The notes beneath the pieces were generated by a model. That model saw only the letters and a program-made list of their open reading frames with translations. It had not been told where the DNA came from and ran no database searches. This document shows, one piece after another, positions 6,955-16,547 of a DNA stretch of 30,372 bases. Within the stretch, counting starts at the first letter, position 1. Every line of letters begins with the position of its first letter. Source of the stretch: Amoeboaphelidium protococcarum (lineage: Eukaryota; Aphelidiomycota; Aphelidea); the NCBI GenBank assembly GCA_023515745.1, contig JALECJ010000009.1:1-30372 (forward strand). The letters are read 5' to 3'. The position numbers and the translations under genes were made by a program.

Positions 6955-7850
6955 TATTTAAATTTAAGAACTTAAACTCAGATCAATTTTAATTTTCAAC
7001 ATTCTCAGAATTAAAAGAATAATTTTTTATATTCTTTTTAATCTCTTCTATTTGCTGATACGCATTAATTATCAAGATGGCTGCTTCTAAGCCTACTTTT
7101 AAATGAAAAAATTCTTTTTTATCTCTAAAATATGATCTTTATTTTAAGTTAAGGATTCTGATCCTATTGATAGAAGATCTTATCACCTTTCTATCCCTGT
7201 ATTAAATTATTTTCTATTACTAATTTAATCAACTCCTAAAAGAGATTTTGTAGAGAACCAGCTATCACTTAATTCGATAGATATTTCACCTCTTACCTAT
7301 AATCATCCTAGCCCTTTGCAACGGACACAGGTTCGGACTTCTATCCTGTTAAATTATTTTTAGGTAAGCTCATTAAGTTTCGGGACTTAATCACTTATGA
7401 CTTCTTAAATATCTTTCTTTTTCCTTTAAGTATTCTGAACTTAATGTTCAATTGCCATAAATAATTACTTACTGACCCATGATGCAAAAGGTATAAGGTT
7501 TACCCTTTTCTAATTTTAGATTTCATCTTCTAGATTTACATCTTCTATTATCTTTCTTATAATAAATTAATTTATTCCTTAATTTTATTTATTACTTTTA
7601 GTTACAGGTATTTATTTTATATACCTACCAGTTTAATCTGATATTACTTGTCAGTAAATATAACTGCTTTAATTACTCAATGGATATTTCCCTCTGAACT
7701 TACGTTCAGGGAATTTTTTTTCTTTTGTATACCTCCCTAATGGTACCGGTAGGTACCATTTTATTTAGATTAGGTTATAATTTTAACTTAAGTCCATTTA
7801 TCGGCTTGAAAATATTTATATTTTCAGGTTTTTAAGAAAGATAATAATAT
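6955..7850 (-). rRNA. rnl: Large-subunit rRNA, 5' piece (domains I-II), placed after the 3' piece
   Basis: Minus-strand landmarks occur in normal order. TACCTTTTGCATCATGGGTC (near 7480) corresponds to about E. coli 23S 670-690. AGTCCGAACC with GGGCTAGGATGA and GATAGCTGGTTCTC (near 7250-7350) corresponds to about 750-820. GGCTTAGAAGCAGCCATC (near 7080-7100) followed by ATGCGTATCAGC is at about 1040-1090, the GTPase-centre region. The recognisable sequence fades near 6960, short of trnY. The E. coli positions are from memory and approximate. The 5' boundary (7740-7860) is not visible; domain I is very reduced. This piece is transcribed after, not before, the 3' piece. Confidence 0.85.
7741..7758. 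other. Perfect hairpin near the junction of the two rnl pieces
   Basis: TGGTACCGGTAGGTACCA forms a 7-bp stem with a GGTA loop. It sits where the 3' end of one rRNA piece meets the 5' start of the other, so it could mark processing. It could equally be a GC-cluster insertion. Confidence 0.55.
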
Positions 7851-7859
7851 AAGAATCTG

Positions 7860-8945
7860 TCTAAATCTTAATTTAGATTACTTTTAGAATTAAAATTTAA
7901 TTCTATAATCTTTAATTTTATCTTTATTATCTATATTTCAATCAATCATGATTTTATTATTTTTAAGTTTAGCTTAAGCCATAGACTTATTCATTCTAGT
8001 CCTTGCGTACTGGGAATGAGTATAATAAAGATCTATTAATCAGTAGATAGGAACCGAACTGTATTGCTACGTTCTGAACCCAACTCACGTACCTTTTTAA
8101 TTGACGAACAGTCAAACCCTTACTAGCTTCTGTACTAGTAGGTGAAGATGAGTCGACATCGAGGTAGTAATCCCCCAGTTAGATCAAATCTCTAGCCGAG
8201 GATTGCTCTGTTATCCCTAGAGTAACTTTTTTCCTTTTTACGGTTTATAAACCGGTTCATTAAAACCCCCTCATTTGAAGGCCTGTTTTTTTAGTAAAAA
8301 TTACAGTCAAAATCAATTATCTTTTCTTATTATGAATTTATTAATTCATCTTAATATTGATTCTTTTGTTAACCTTTGTTACTTCTTTAAAGGTTACCAT
8401 CCCAGTTAAAGCTATTTTTAACCTTTAATTATTATTTGCTGGATTAAAAATATAACTTAAGCTTCATAGGGTCTTACCTTCTTACTGATTAGTTTAAGTA
8501 TCTTCACTTAAATTACATTGTCATCAGGTAAAGGATGAAGACAGTTGGGGAATCGTTTTCTCTTTCATGCAGGACATCAATTATATGTCTAGGGATTATG
8601 CTACTTTCAGACCGTTATGGTTACAGCCGGCATTGACTGGAAATCTTCCAGCATTGGCCAGAGTTCAGAGACTATACTTCTCCCTTTTAGATTCGCAGTC
8701 TCATAAGTTTTTGGTTTACAGTCGTCCCCCTTTATTTGCCGAGTTCCTTCACCCTTTTTATCCTTTAACCTATTTTTAATTCTCCTGAGTTGGTTATGTA
8801 CACTTTTTTATGTTTAGACCCACAACGAATTATAGTTATTATAAAATTTGATTACACATATCAGCATTCTCTCTTTCTTTTTTTTTCAGATCACTCTTGA
8901 ATTTTATTTTTAAGAAATGCTCTACTACCTCTCTCTTATAAAATA
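7860..8945 (-). rRNA. rnl: Large-subunit rRNA, 3' piece (end of domain II to domain VI), placed first
   Basis: Minus-strand landmarks in order: GGTAGTAGAGCATTTCTTA (about E. coli 1195-1215) and GAGAATGCTGATATGTGTAA (about 1240-1260, end of domain II). Next come GGTGAAGGAACTCGGCAAAT (about 1660), CCGGCTGTAACCATAACGGT (about 1900) and the peptidyl-transferase domain. The sarcin-ricin loop AGTACGCAAGGACTAG follows near 8000-8012. Domain III is strongly reduced. The piece begins near 8945, where the 5' piece stops in rRNA coordinates, so the two add up to one LSU rRNA broken in domain II. The 3' end lies about 7760-7860. Confidence 0.88.
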
Positions 8946-9216
8946 TATTTTTAATTATTAATTTAAATTAATATACTATATAACAATATTAAATCCAAAT
9001 ATTGTTATAAAGAACAATAATTATTGTTCAAAGATATTCAATCCTAATATAAAAATTACAGCATATATTTAAAAATAATCTTAAAATAATTTAGGAATAC
9101 TTGAACCTTTAAATATTATATACAACTAAAAACTGAGTTGAAAATATCTAATCGATTTATTTAATAATAGAATTATTAAAATTTGTAACTATATTAAAAA
9201 TATCTAATCGATTTAT
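8946..9216. other. Spacer between nad5 and rnl, with repeat fragments
   Basis: It holds a palindromic repeat (AAAGAACAATAATTATTGTTC and GATATTCAATCC, 9012-9045). A 14-bp T-arm-like fragment, TTAAAGGTTCAAGT on the minus strand (about 9098-9112), matches trnQ. There is also a duplicated segment, ATCTAATCGATTTATTTA (9147 and 9206). No complete gene is visible. Confidence 0.5.
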
Positions 9217-10644
9217 TTAAAATAAATTAAAAATAAGAAAAAAAGAAAATAATAATATAGATAAATATTGTATATTTGATTTATTTCCATTTAAATTTTT
9301 ATCAGACCAAATAGAAGAACCTGAAGAAGGGGAATCTATAAAATCTGTTAATTTTTCACTTAATTTATAAATATTTAATCCCATAATAGATATTAATAAA
9401 TCTATATAACCAGAATCAAAAATTTTAAATAATATTCTATATGATAAATTTAAAAATAAACCTGAAATAAAGGTATATAAAGATTTAAATCCATATTGAT
9501 TTTCTAATGGTAAAAATCTTAAAGGAACTTTTAGTTTCCATTTCATTAATATTATAAATGATAAAATAAAAAATATTAAAGGTAATAATTTAATAATTAA
9601 ACCATAATTAGATATAAATAGATTAATTTCTTTATTGTTAAAATTTAATAATAAATTCCATTCACGAAATAAATAACCAATAAATATTGTTATAATTGTT
9701 AATATAGTTAAAGAAATAGTTAAATGTAATGAAAAATAATGTAAATTTTTTAAAGTAAATATAGATAATCTGGTTGTTTTTATAAAAATTCTAATTATAA
9801 AATTTAATGAGTATAATATTGTTAATAATGCACTTAATAATGTTATTAAATAAATAAATTCACTCCATAAACCATAAGAAATAAAAGATTGATTAATAAT
9901 CATTTCTTTACTATAAAATCCGGTTGTAAATGGAAATCCAGTTAAAGAAGTTAAACCAATTAATAATACTATGTAGGATATTTTAATCCAATTAATTAAA
10001 CCACCCATAATTCTTAAATCTTGAATATCTAATATTGTATGTATAATTGAACCAGCTGTTAAAAATAATAATGCTTTAAAATAAGCATGAAATAATAAAT
10101 GAAAAAATGAAAGATTATAATATTTTAATCCAATTATTGTTACCATATAACCTAATTGTGACATTGTTGAATAAGCAATTAATTCTTTTAAATCTAAAGA
10201 AACTAAAGCTAAAGTACCTCCAATAAAAGCTGTTAAAGATCCTACAATAGTTATTATTATTAAAATAAAATCTGAATAATTAATTATAATAGATAATCGT
10301 AATAATAATAATAAACCTGCTGTTACCATTGTAGCAGCATGTATTAATGCTGAAATAGGAGTAGGACCCTCCATACTGTAAGGTAACCATAAATGTAAAG
10401 ATAATTGAGCTGATTTAGCCATTGCAGCACCTAAAAAGAATATTATTAATAAATCTGAATTAAATAAAGGATGAGATACTATTGTAATAATATCTAAAGA
10501 ACCATATAAAATTAAAGATATAAAAATTCCTATTAAATAAAATATATCACCTATTCTATTCATAAATAAAGCTAATAATGAACCTAAAGTAGTATCAAAT
10601 CTAGTAAACCAAAATGAGATAAGTAAAAAACTAGATAATCCGAC
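9217..10644 (-). CDS. nad5: NADH dehydrogenase subunit 5, exon 2
   Basis: ND5 is the large proton-pumping antiporter-like subunit of complex I. The exon starts at GTC (VGLSSFLLISFWFTR) right after the intron-terminal G. It continues NRIGDIFYLIGIF, then LHLWLPYSMEGPTPISALIHAATMV (the conserved core with its functional Lys/His region) and ends in TAA after 475 residues. With exon 1 the protein is 617 residues, normal. C-terminal helices are present and there is no disruption. Confidence 0.97.
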   Translation of the reverse strand, partial: VGLSSFLLISFWFTRFDTTLGSLLALFMNRIGDIFYLIGIFISLILYGSLDIITIVSHPLFNSDLLIIFFLGAAMAKSAQLSLHLWLPYSMEGPTPISALIHAATMVTAGLLLLLRLSIIINYSDFILIIITIVGSLTAFIGGTLALVSLDLKELIAYSTMSQLGYMVTIIGLKYYNLSFFHLLFHAYFKALLFLTAGSIIHTILDIQDLRIMGGLINWIKISYIVLLIGLTSLTGFPFTTGFYSKEMIINQSFISYGLWSEFIYLITLLSALLTILYSLNFIIRIFIKTTRLSIFTLKNLHYFSLHLTISLTILTIITIFIGYLFREWNLLLNFNNKEINLFISNYGLIIKLLPLIFFILSFIILMKWKLKVPLRFLPLENQYGFKSLYTFISGLFLNLSYRILFKIFDSGYIDLLISIMGLNIYKLSEKLTDFIDSPSSGSSIWSDKNLNGNKSNIQYLSILLFSFFLIFNLF

Positions 10645-11731
10645 CAAATTCTTAAAATAAATAATTTATAATTGATTTTTTATTTATTTCCTGTACTTTA
10701 ATACCTAATAGGATTTATTTAAAGCCTTGGTAAATGAAAACAGCTTTCAGCATATATTCATCTAGAATTCTGACTGTACATTAAACACCATTACAGGTAT
10801 CCATTATTGAACCAGTCGATAGCGATAAGTATTGTTACCGACGGTCTTTAAACAAAATCTATTTAGTTGACCGTTTTCAATAATGTTACAAAAAATATTT
10901 TTTGTTTACGGCTGTATTTTTTTATTTTTCAATACAATTACTAAAAAAATAATCTAAATTTTGATTGTCCCCGAAAGGAGCATTCTTTTGGAGCCGATTA
11001 AATATTTTTTATTATATTTTTAATTATGATTTAATATCTAATTTGTAATACATTGAAGGATGAAAATAAGGTTTAACAATTTTAATAAAATCTTCTTTAG
11101 ATTTTTTATGTATATATAAAATATATCCTTTATTTTTACCTGCTTTTTGTACTGATGCAGTAATATTATATATTAAAAATAATTGATTACATAAAAATTC
11201 TATTTCTGAAAATTTAAAATTATTAGTTGCTATTTTTAATGAAGAATTTATTTTTGATCCATCATCCATAAACCATATAGCTAATATTAAAGGTGTAATA
11301 AAATCTTTTATATTATTAGGAACTATTTTTACATATTTTTTTAAATCTGAATCCCATTTATAAAAAATATCATGAATCCAAGTTAAACTATTAAAAGTAT
11401 AACTATTAACTCTATAATGATAAAAAATTCCTTCTTTTTTTATTCTTTTATGAAGTTTAGGGGTTTTATTATTACAATAACCTCTTAAAGATAAATATTT
11501 ATGAAACCACATTAAATATTCAACATTTTTATTAGATTGTTCAAAAAGTATTCTAGTTCCTTTATTTCTTTTTTCTAAATGACTATCACCTAATAAAGAA
11601 CCTATTATTAATGAAATAATATCTAAATTATGTGGTCCTATTCTATCATTAGCAAACAACTTCTTATTATTTGTACAAATTATTACATTATATATAAAAT
11701 CATAATTATTATATTTTAGGCATTCTAATAT
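10645..11731 (-). other. Group I intron of nad5
   Basis: It splits GWEG from VGLSSF, an insertion point flanked by T and terminal G. The core near 10768-10885 (ACCGTCGGTAACAATACTTA, then GTACAGTCAGAAT at the end) is related to the cob and cox2 intron cores. The ORF occupies the 5' two thirds. Confidence 0.85.
11024..11731 (-). CDS. LAGLIDADG homing endonuclease in the nad5 intron (I-SceI-like type)
   Basis: Fused in frame to nad5 exon 1. RIGPHNLDI leads into ISLIIGSLLGDSHLEKR, and the second motif reads TPLILAIWFMDDGSKI. It ends PYFHPSMYYKLDIKS, like the cob intron proteins. Both catalytic acids are present and the frame is open. Confidence 0.88.
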   Translation of the reverse strand: MLECLKYNNYDFIYNVIICTNNKKLFANDRIGPHNLDIISLIIGSLLGDSHLEKRNKGTRILFEQSNKNVEYLMWFHKYLSLRGYCNNKTPKLHKRIKKEGIFYHYRVNSYTFNSLTWIHDIFYKWDSDLKKYVKIVPNNIKDFITPLILAIWFMDDGSKINSSLKIATNNFKFSEIEFLCNQLFLIYNITASVQKAGKNKGYILYIHKKSKEDFIKIVKPYFHPSMYYKLDIKS

Positions 11732-12157
11732 ACCTTCCCAACCTATAAATAATATAGGTAATGAAGAAGTAGTAATTAATATTATCATTGTAAAAATAAA
11801 TAAAATTATATATAGATTAAATCTAATTGAATGAGGATCTGAAATCATATAATCATATGTATATATTAATACTATTAATGTTATTGATATTACTACTATT
11901 AACATTATTGATGCTATTTCATCTAAATATAATGTCCAATTAATATCCATTATATCATTTTTAACAATTTTTAATAATTCTATTCTAATACTATTATTTT
12001 CTATTACTACTTCTTTTAATAAACTAATTGATATTATTAATAATATTGTTAATATTGATATTACTAATATAAAGGTACCTCTAATACCTAAAAATCTACC
12101 AAATAAACCAATAGATAAAAATAATAAAAATGGTAAAATTAATAATTGAATGTACAT
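11732..12157 (-). CDS. nad5: NADH dehydrogenase subunit 5, exon 1
   Basis: The first 142 codons of ND5, from the ATG at 12157. Membrane helices are followed by MDINWTLYLDEIASIMLIVV (compare the typical LDxLSxxM segment), TYDYMISDPHSIRFNLY and LPILFIGWEG, after which the intron begins. The start is supported by length and by the leader-type repeat just upstream (12176-12258). Confidence 0.96.
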
Positions 12158-12175
12158 CTCAAAATCGATTATAAA

Positions 12176-12258
12176 CTTTAATCCATAAATATCTGCTGTA
12201 TGTCTACGGCTTAGCTGTCCTTATCAATCCATACTGGTTCCTACCGGTATTTTAGGTT
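12176..12258 (-). promoter_or_regulatory. Leader-like repeat upstream of nad5
   Basis: Begins 18 bp before the nad5 ATG. The plus strand reads AATCCATAAATATCTGCTGT, then CTACGGCTTAGCTGTCC and the hairpin-forming ACTGGTTCCTACCGGT. A close copy lies at the same distance before nad2 (19445-19527), with related copies before cox1 and atp6. A 5' leader, promoter or processing element is possible; no function is proven. Confidence 0.55.
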
Positions 12259-12312
12259 AACTAGTAAAAATTTACCTGTTTTCTGTTCATTTTTCAACTT
12301 ATTTACCTACCT

Positions 12313-12348
12313 CCCTTCGGTCCCTTCGGTCCCTTCGGTCCCTTCGGT
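12313..12348. repeat. GC cluster: four tandem CCCTTCGGT units
   Basis: Exact 9-bp units at 12313, 12322, 12331 and 12340 in otherwise AT-rich spacer. Each unit holds a CTTCGG tetraloop-like sequence. Confidence 0.95.
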
Positions 12349-12726
12349 CCAGTCAGGCTGTTTTTGTTCAGTTTTTAATAGATTCTTACTAATTTTCATT
12401 TATAATTTTACCATTTTTGTCTCCTACTGTATTCTAAAATTTTTATTGATTTTAATATAATATTTCTGACAATAGGTATTAAAATTACTCATCTTTCTCC
12501 GGTCCTCCGGTAATATTTCTGACGACAAGATCTTGTTTTTTAAAAAACAACGATCATTAGATCTTTTAAAATATCTCTAATATTTTTATATTCTGCATTT
12601 TTTATATAGTATTTATATACTCAATATTTAAAAATTAAAGAACAATAAGGTAATAATACATTTTGATAACTTAAAGTTATTAATATATATGGGTAATCTA
12701 ATTTTTAGATTTAAATACTTATTATA
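12349..12726. repeat. nad5-cox3 spacer with palindrome-rich repeat copy D
   Basis: No gene seen. At 12490-12585 the spacer has CTCCGGTCCTCCGGTAATAT, CTGACGACAAGATCTTGTTT and TTTTTTAAAAAACAA, and ends in GATCTTTTAAAAT. This is a shortened version of the modules at 6370-6515 and 17917-18008. Confidence 0.7.
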
Positions 12727-13527
12727 TTAATAAGCCATATAATATATTAAAATAAATAAAGCTATCCAAACTATATCAACAAAATGGTAATATAAAAGAG
12801 ATAAATCAAATAATAAAGAAGGGGAATGGAAGAAATAAATTCTAATCCAAGTAAAAAATAACATTAAAACTCCTACAACAACATGTAATCCATGTGCACC
12901 AGTAGTTAAGTAAAAAGCAGAAGAATAAACAGAATCTGTAATATCATAAGTAGAATTAAAATATTCAAATAATTGTAAAATAAAAAATATAACACCTAAT
13001 ACAATACCTATTCCTAATCCTAATAATGATTCTTTTCTATTATTATTTATTAATGAATGATGTGCCCAAGTTGCACTAATACCTGAATATAATAATAAGA
13101 ATGTATTTAATAATGGGATAGACCAAGGATTAATAAGATCAATACCAATTGGAGGCCAAATTAAATAAGTTGGATTTAAAGCTGAATGAAAATAACTCCA
13201 AAAAAAAGAGAAAAATAACATAATTTCAGTTAATATAAATAATAAAAACCCTAAAGCTAATCCACGAGAAACTTCATTTAAATGAAAACCTAAATATAAT
13301 GATTCACTCATTACATCATATAACCAATTTGTAAATATTATTATAACCATTATTAAAGAATATAATACTAAATTTAAACTTGAAATATAACCATTTAAAT
13401 AACCTAATAATCCTATTAATAAACTTAGTAAATTAAAACTAATTAATAAAGGCCAAGGTGATAAATCTAATAAATGATAAGGATGACGCATTTTTATTAA
13501 AAATCTTATCTTATTGTAACTTCTCAT
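12727..13527 (-). CDS. cox3: Cytochrome c oxidase subunit 3
   Basis: This is the seven-helix structural core subunit of complex IV. RHPYHLLDLSPWPLLISF near the start is diagnostic, as are FHLNEVSRGLALGFLLFILTE, FFSFFWSYFHSALNP and TTGAHGLHVVVGV. The reading frame opens at 13527, giving 266 residues. By comparison with other COX3 proteins the internal ATG at 13491 (MRHPYHLLDLSP) is the more usual start, giving 254. No intron is present. Confidence 0.96.
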   Translation of the reverse strand: MRSYNKIRFLIKMRHPYHLLDLSPWPLLISFNLLSLLIGLLGYLNGYISSLNLVLYSLIMVIIIFTNWLYDVMSESLYLGFHLNEVSRGLALGFLLFILTEIMLFFSFFWSYFHSALNPTYLIWPPIGIDLINPWSIPLLNTFLLLYSGISATWAHHSLINNNRKESLLGLGIGIVLGVIFFILQLFEYFNSTYDITDSVYSSAFYLTTGAHGLHVVVGVLMLFFTWIRIYFFHSPSLLFDLSLLYYHFVDIVWIALFILIYYMAY

Positions 13528-14538
13528 TTAAATCTAACTTAATCTTTATTGATTTCAGGGTTTTATCGTTTAATATCTCCCTATAGGTTTTTATTTATAT
13601 TTATATACTAAAATTAAAAACTCTTTTTTATGATTAATTAAATATTGTTATAAAAAACAATGATTTTATGAATATCTTTGATATTATGCAATAATCAATT
13701 ATGAAAAATAATTATAGTAGACAAAATGATTAATTTAATTACTCAGATTTAAATTTGAATTTATTTAAATATAATTTTTCATTTTTATAATATCCAGAAT
13801 TGAAAATTCTGACTTATATTAAAATTATTTAATAATAAATTTATACTAATAAAACTAATAATTTAATTATTATTTTCATCATAAACATATATTTTTCGAT
13901 TATCCTTATTATTATTTAATTGACTTTTACTTAAATTAAGTTTATGAATATCATAAAATATTCTAATTTTACCAGGAATCTTAGATTCCTCGATATTTTC
14001 ATTTTTGTTTCTGCCTTCAGCTGTTCTGATAAAATTATATTATCTTAATTTAAAGCAATTTTAGTCATATTATAATGAAAATTTAAAAGATAAAAAAAAT
14101 AATTGTTATTTATTTAATATAATTGATTTTGTTTTAAATCTTAAAATGATTCACAGAATCTTAGATTATGATTAATAAAAATTAATGATGACCATATTTA
14201 GATAAAATACGATAAATTATTTTATTTTAATTATTTAATCTAGATAGACTAAAATATTCATTCGATTTCTATTAGAAATCGTGTTGCACTACCAATATAA
14301 TATTTACCATTTTAACAATTATACCATAAATAGCTTAATTATTATTACAGCTGAAAGCAAATAAATAATATATATCGATAACTATATTGTCAATAATTTT
14401 AAATTCTTTTTTTATTAAATTTTTTAAATTTATATATTCATCTAAAATTAAATGTCTAGGAAAATAAGGAATAAAAAAATATTAGGTGATATATATATAA
14501 TTAAATTTTTATTATAATAATTTCTTATAATAATTAGT
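13528..14538. other. Long spacer between cox2 and cox3
   Basis: About 1 kb without a recognised gene. It contains an open fragment (13876-14036), a palindromic repeat near 13645-13690, two palindromes around GAATCTTAGATTC (13977 and 14156) and a hairpin CGATTTCTATTAGAAATCG (14263-14281). Confidence 0.55.
13876..14036 (-). pseudogene. Start-less open fragment of unknown origin
   Basis: About 52 codons without an ATG, containing TAEGRNKNENIEESKIPGK and IRIFYDIHKLNLSKSQLNNN, ending in TAA at 13876. It is hydrophilic, unlike the respiratory genes. It could be the tail of a lost intron or ribosomal-protein ORF; I recognise no family. Confidence 0.3.
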
Positions 14539-14865
14539 TTATATAACACGTAAGGTAATAGGCATATAAGCATGATTTACCCCACACAATTCGTAGCAAT
14601 GTCCGTAGTATAAACCAGGACGATATACTTCTAATCCTGTTTGATTAATTCTACCTGGAATAGCATCCATTTTTACTCCTAAAGCTGGAATACCCCATGA
14701 ATGAATTACATCAGTGGATGTAATTAAAAAACGTATATAGGAATTAGAAGGAATAATTAAATGTTGATCAGTTTCTAAATTACGTAAACTACCTAATTTT
14801 AAATCAGTTAAAGGATATGAATCAAATTCATTATCTCCATAAGCATATGACCAATACCATTGGTG
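14539..14865 (-). CDS. cox2: Cytochrome c oxidase subunit 2, exon 2
   Basis: It carries the CuA domain. [18 protein letters not shown] opens the exon. [19 protein letters not shown] and [17 protein letters not shown] supply the His, two Cys, Glu, His and Met ligands of CuA. The protein ends soon after, at MPITLRVI, about a dozen residues shorter than usual. Exon 1 plus exon 2 give about 217 residues. Confidence 0.96.
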   Translation of the reverse strand, partial: HQWYWSYAYGDNEFDSYPLTDLKLGSLRNLETDQHLIIPSNSYIRFLITSTDVIHSWGIPALGVKMDAIPGRINQTGLEVYRPGLYYGHCYELCGVNHAYMPITLRVI

Positions 14866-15185
14866 CATTCCGACTGTACATTAAGCCAATTAATTGACCC
14901 ACCAGTGACCCAGTCTGTAGCAATAAATTAAACAATATAATCTACTGACGGTCTTGTATTATTAATAAACACAGATCTAAGATCCGGCGGTATGGTCATT
15001 TAATAATATTTTAACCGTTTTCACTAGCATCGCCATAAATAATAATCTGATTATTATCTATAAAAATCTCGTCAGATTTTTAGAAATTTATTAAAAAATT
15101 TTGTTTTTACAAACAATAATTATTGAGTTTATTTAAAAAATAAACCTAAATTTCACGACTATTAGTTATACTTATTTATAAATAA

Positions 15186-15945
15186 CTAAATTCCAACTTT
15201 ATATTTCATACTAGGAACTAAATAAGGTAATATTAAATTTCTAATTTTATTTAAAGAATTACTTTTTATATATAAACAATATCTATTATCTACCCTATCA
15301 CTATCCGTTTTAGGTATCTTATCACTATCCGTTTTAGGTATTAATTGTATTGTACAATCAATATTATATTTTAATTTAAAAAATAAAACTAAGGTATTAT
15401 GTTCTTCTTTAGTAAAATTGTAAGTTGATAATCTTATTCCATGTCTTACAAATCCACCATCATCCATTATCCATATAGCTAATGCTAATGGTGTTAAATA
15501 AATCGATAATTGATCAATATGGGGTAAAATTTTTTTACCATTTTTATAAAATATTTTATGAATCCAATTAAAACTTCTAAATGTAAAAGTATTAAATTCA
15601 TAACCATAATATATTTTATTTGAATTTAATTTTATAATATATTGTCTAGGTTTTAAATTAGAAACATAACTATTTATAAAGAAAAATTCATATAAATAGA
15701 ATAGATATTCTTTATGAATATTAGATTGTCTATAACATATTCTTACTCCTTCACCTGTTCTAGTATTAGCATAAGCATCACCTAATAAAGAACCAAAGAT
15801 AACTGATATAATATCATGATTATGAGGTCCAATTCTTTTATTAGCTCTAATATTAGGAATTAAAAATAAAGTTGAAATTTCAAGATTGTAATAATTATAA
15901 ATTTCCTGTACAGGGTATAACAAATTTTTGGCCACTTTGTAAGAA
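15186..15945 (-). CDS. LAGLIDADG homing endonuclease in the cox2 intron, no usual start
   Basis: The motifs IISVIFGSLLGDAYANTR and [17 protein letters not shown] are intact, with RIGPHNHDI in front and PSMKYKVGI at the end. Unlike its relatives it is not in frame with the upstream exon. The exon frame runs into TAA at 15895, while this frame overlaps it by one-base shift and has no ATG before the second motif (a TTG at 15950 is the only start-like codon at its 5' end). Near the C-terminus IPKTDSDK and IPKTDSDR are two in-frame units of the dispersed 24-bp repeat. The ORF may be dead, or need frameshifting or a non-ATG start. Confidence 0.75.
15291..15338 (+). repeat. 24-bp repeat, two units inside the cox2-intron endonuclease gene
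   Basis: Units at 15291-15314 and 15315-15338 (CTATCACTATCCGTTTTAGG core). They add eight codons each, in frame, in a region where the homologous endonucleases have no such sequence. Confidence 0.95.
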
Positions 15946-16272
15946 ACCAATTACTTTAACAGATAATGAAGGTTCTAATAAATCATCCATTAAATATAAT
16001 AAACGAAATGATGGTAATGCAATTAATATTAATATTACTCCTGGTATTAATGTCCAAATAATTTCTAAAGTAGACCCATGAGTTAAATCTCTTAAACCAA
16101 AATTATTACCTTTTGATAATACTACTGTTAACATCCATATTACTACTGTTAACACTAAAATTTCATAAAATGTTATATGATCGTTTAAATTTACAATACC
16201 GTCCATAATATATGAACCACTGTCTAAATAGTCTCTAGGACTTCCAATAGTATGATTAAATAAAATATTCAT
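15946..16272 (-). CDS. cox2: Cytochrome c oxidase subunit 2, exon 1
   Basis: The first 109 codons: short leader, two transmembrane helices and LEIIWTLIPGVILILIALPS, followed by FRLLYLMDD and SVKVIG before the intron. The start ATG is at 16272. N-terminal membrane anchor of the CuA subunit. Confidence 0.95.
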
Positions 16273-16547
16273 AGTAAAACAAAAAACAAATTATTATAAC
16301 TATCGCTCCCGTACTGTTCACGTATTTTACTTATCTACCTATTGGTCTGTTTTTTTTTTTTTGAATTATTTAATTAATTATATACTAATAAAGTAATCTT
16401 TAAGATTACTATTAAGAATTTAATTACTTAAACTATCAGATATTTAATTATAATTTTGAAACAGTCGGAGACTGCTGCAATAATATTGAATTTTTAAATT
16501 CAAATTTAATAATATATTCAATGTAATATTACCTAATGTACTGGTAA
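16273..16547. other. cox2-atp9 spacer
   Basis: No gene seen. GTACTGTTCACGTATTTTAC at 16312-16331 resembles, in inverted orientation, a motif upstream of cob (6139-6165). A T-run and a palindromic segment fill most of the rest. Confidence 0.5.

Larger units (their letters stand above)
14866..15945 (-). other. Group I intron of cox2
   Basis: Inserted between VKVIG and HQWYWSY, with T before and G at its 3' end. The core (14868-15030: CAGACTGGGTCACTGGTGGG and TTAATGTACAGTCGG on the minus strand) is very like the cob introns. Confidence 0.85.

Noticed and set aside
8567-8779. 70-codon plus-strand open frame
   Set aside because: It is the complement of conserved LSU rRNA (domain IV), not a gene.
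9098-9112. T-arm-like TTAAAGGTTCAAGT
   Set aside because: Only the T arm of trnQ is copied; the other arms are absent.
14262-14330. tRNA-like stretch with TTGGTAGTGCA and a CGATTTCTATTAGAAATCG hairpin
   Set aside because: No consistent D, T and acceptor arms could be drawn, so at best it is a remnant resembling trnY.
15872-16081. Plus-strand frame over cox2 exon 1
   Set aside because: Antisense of a certain gene. The frames at 18285-18473 and 24558-24776 were dropped for the same reason.
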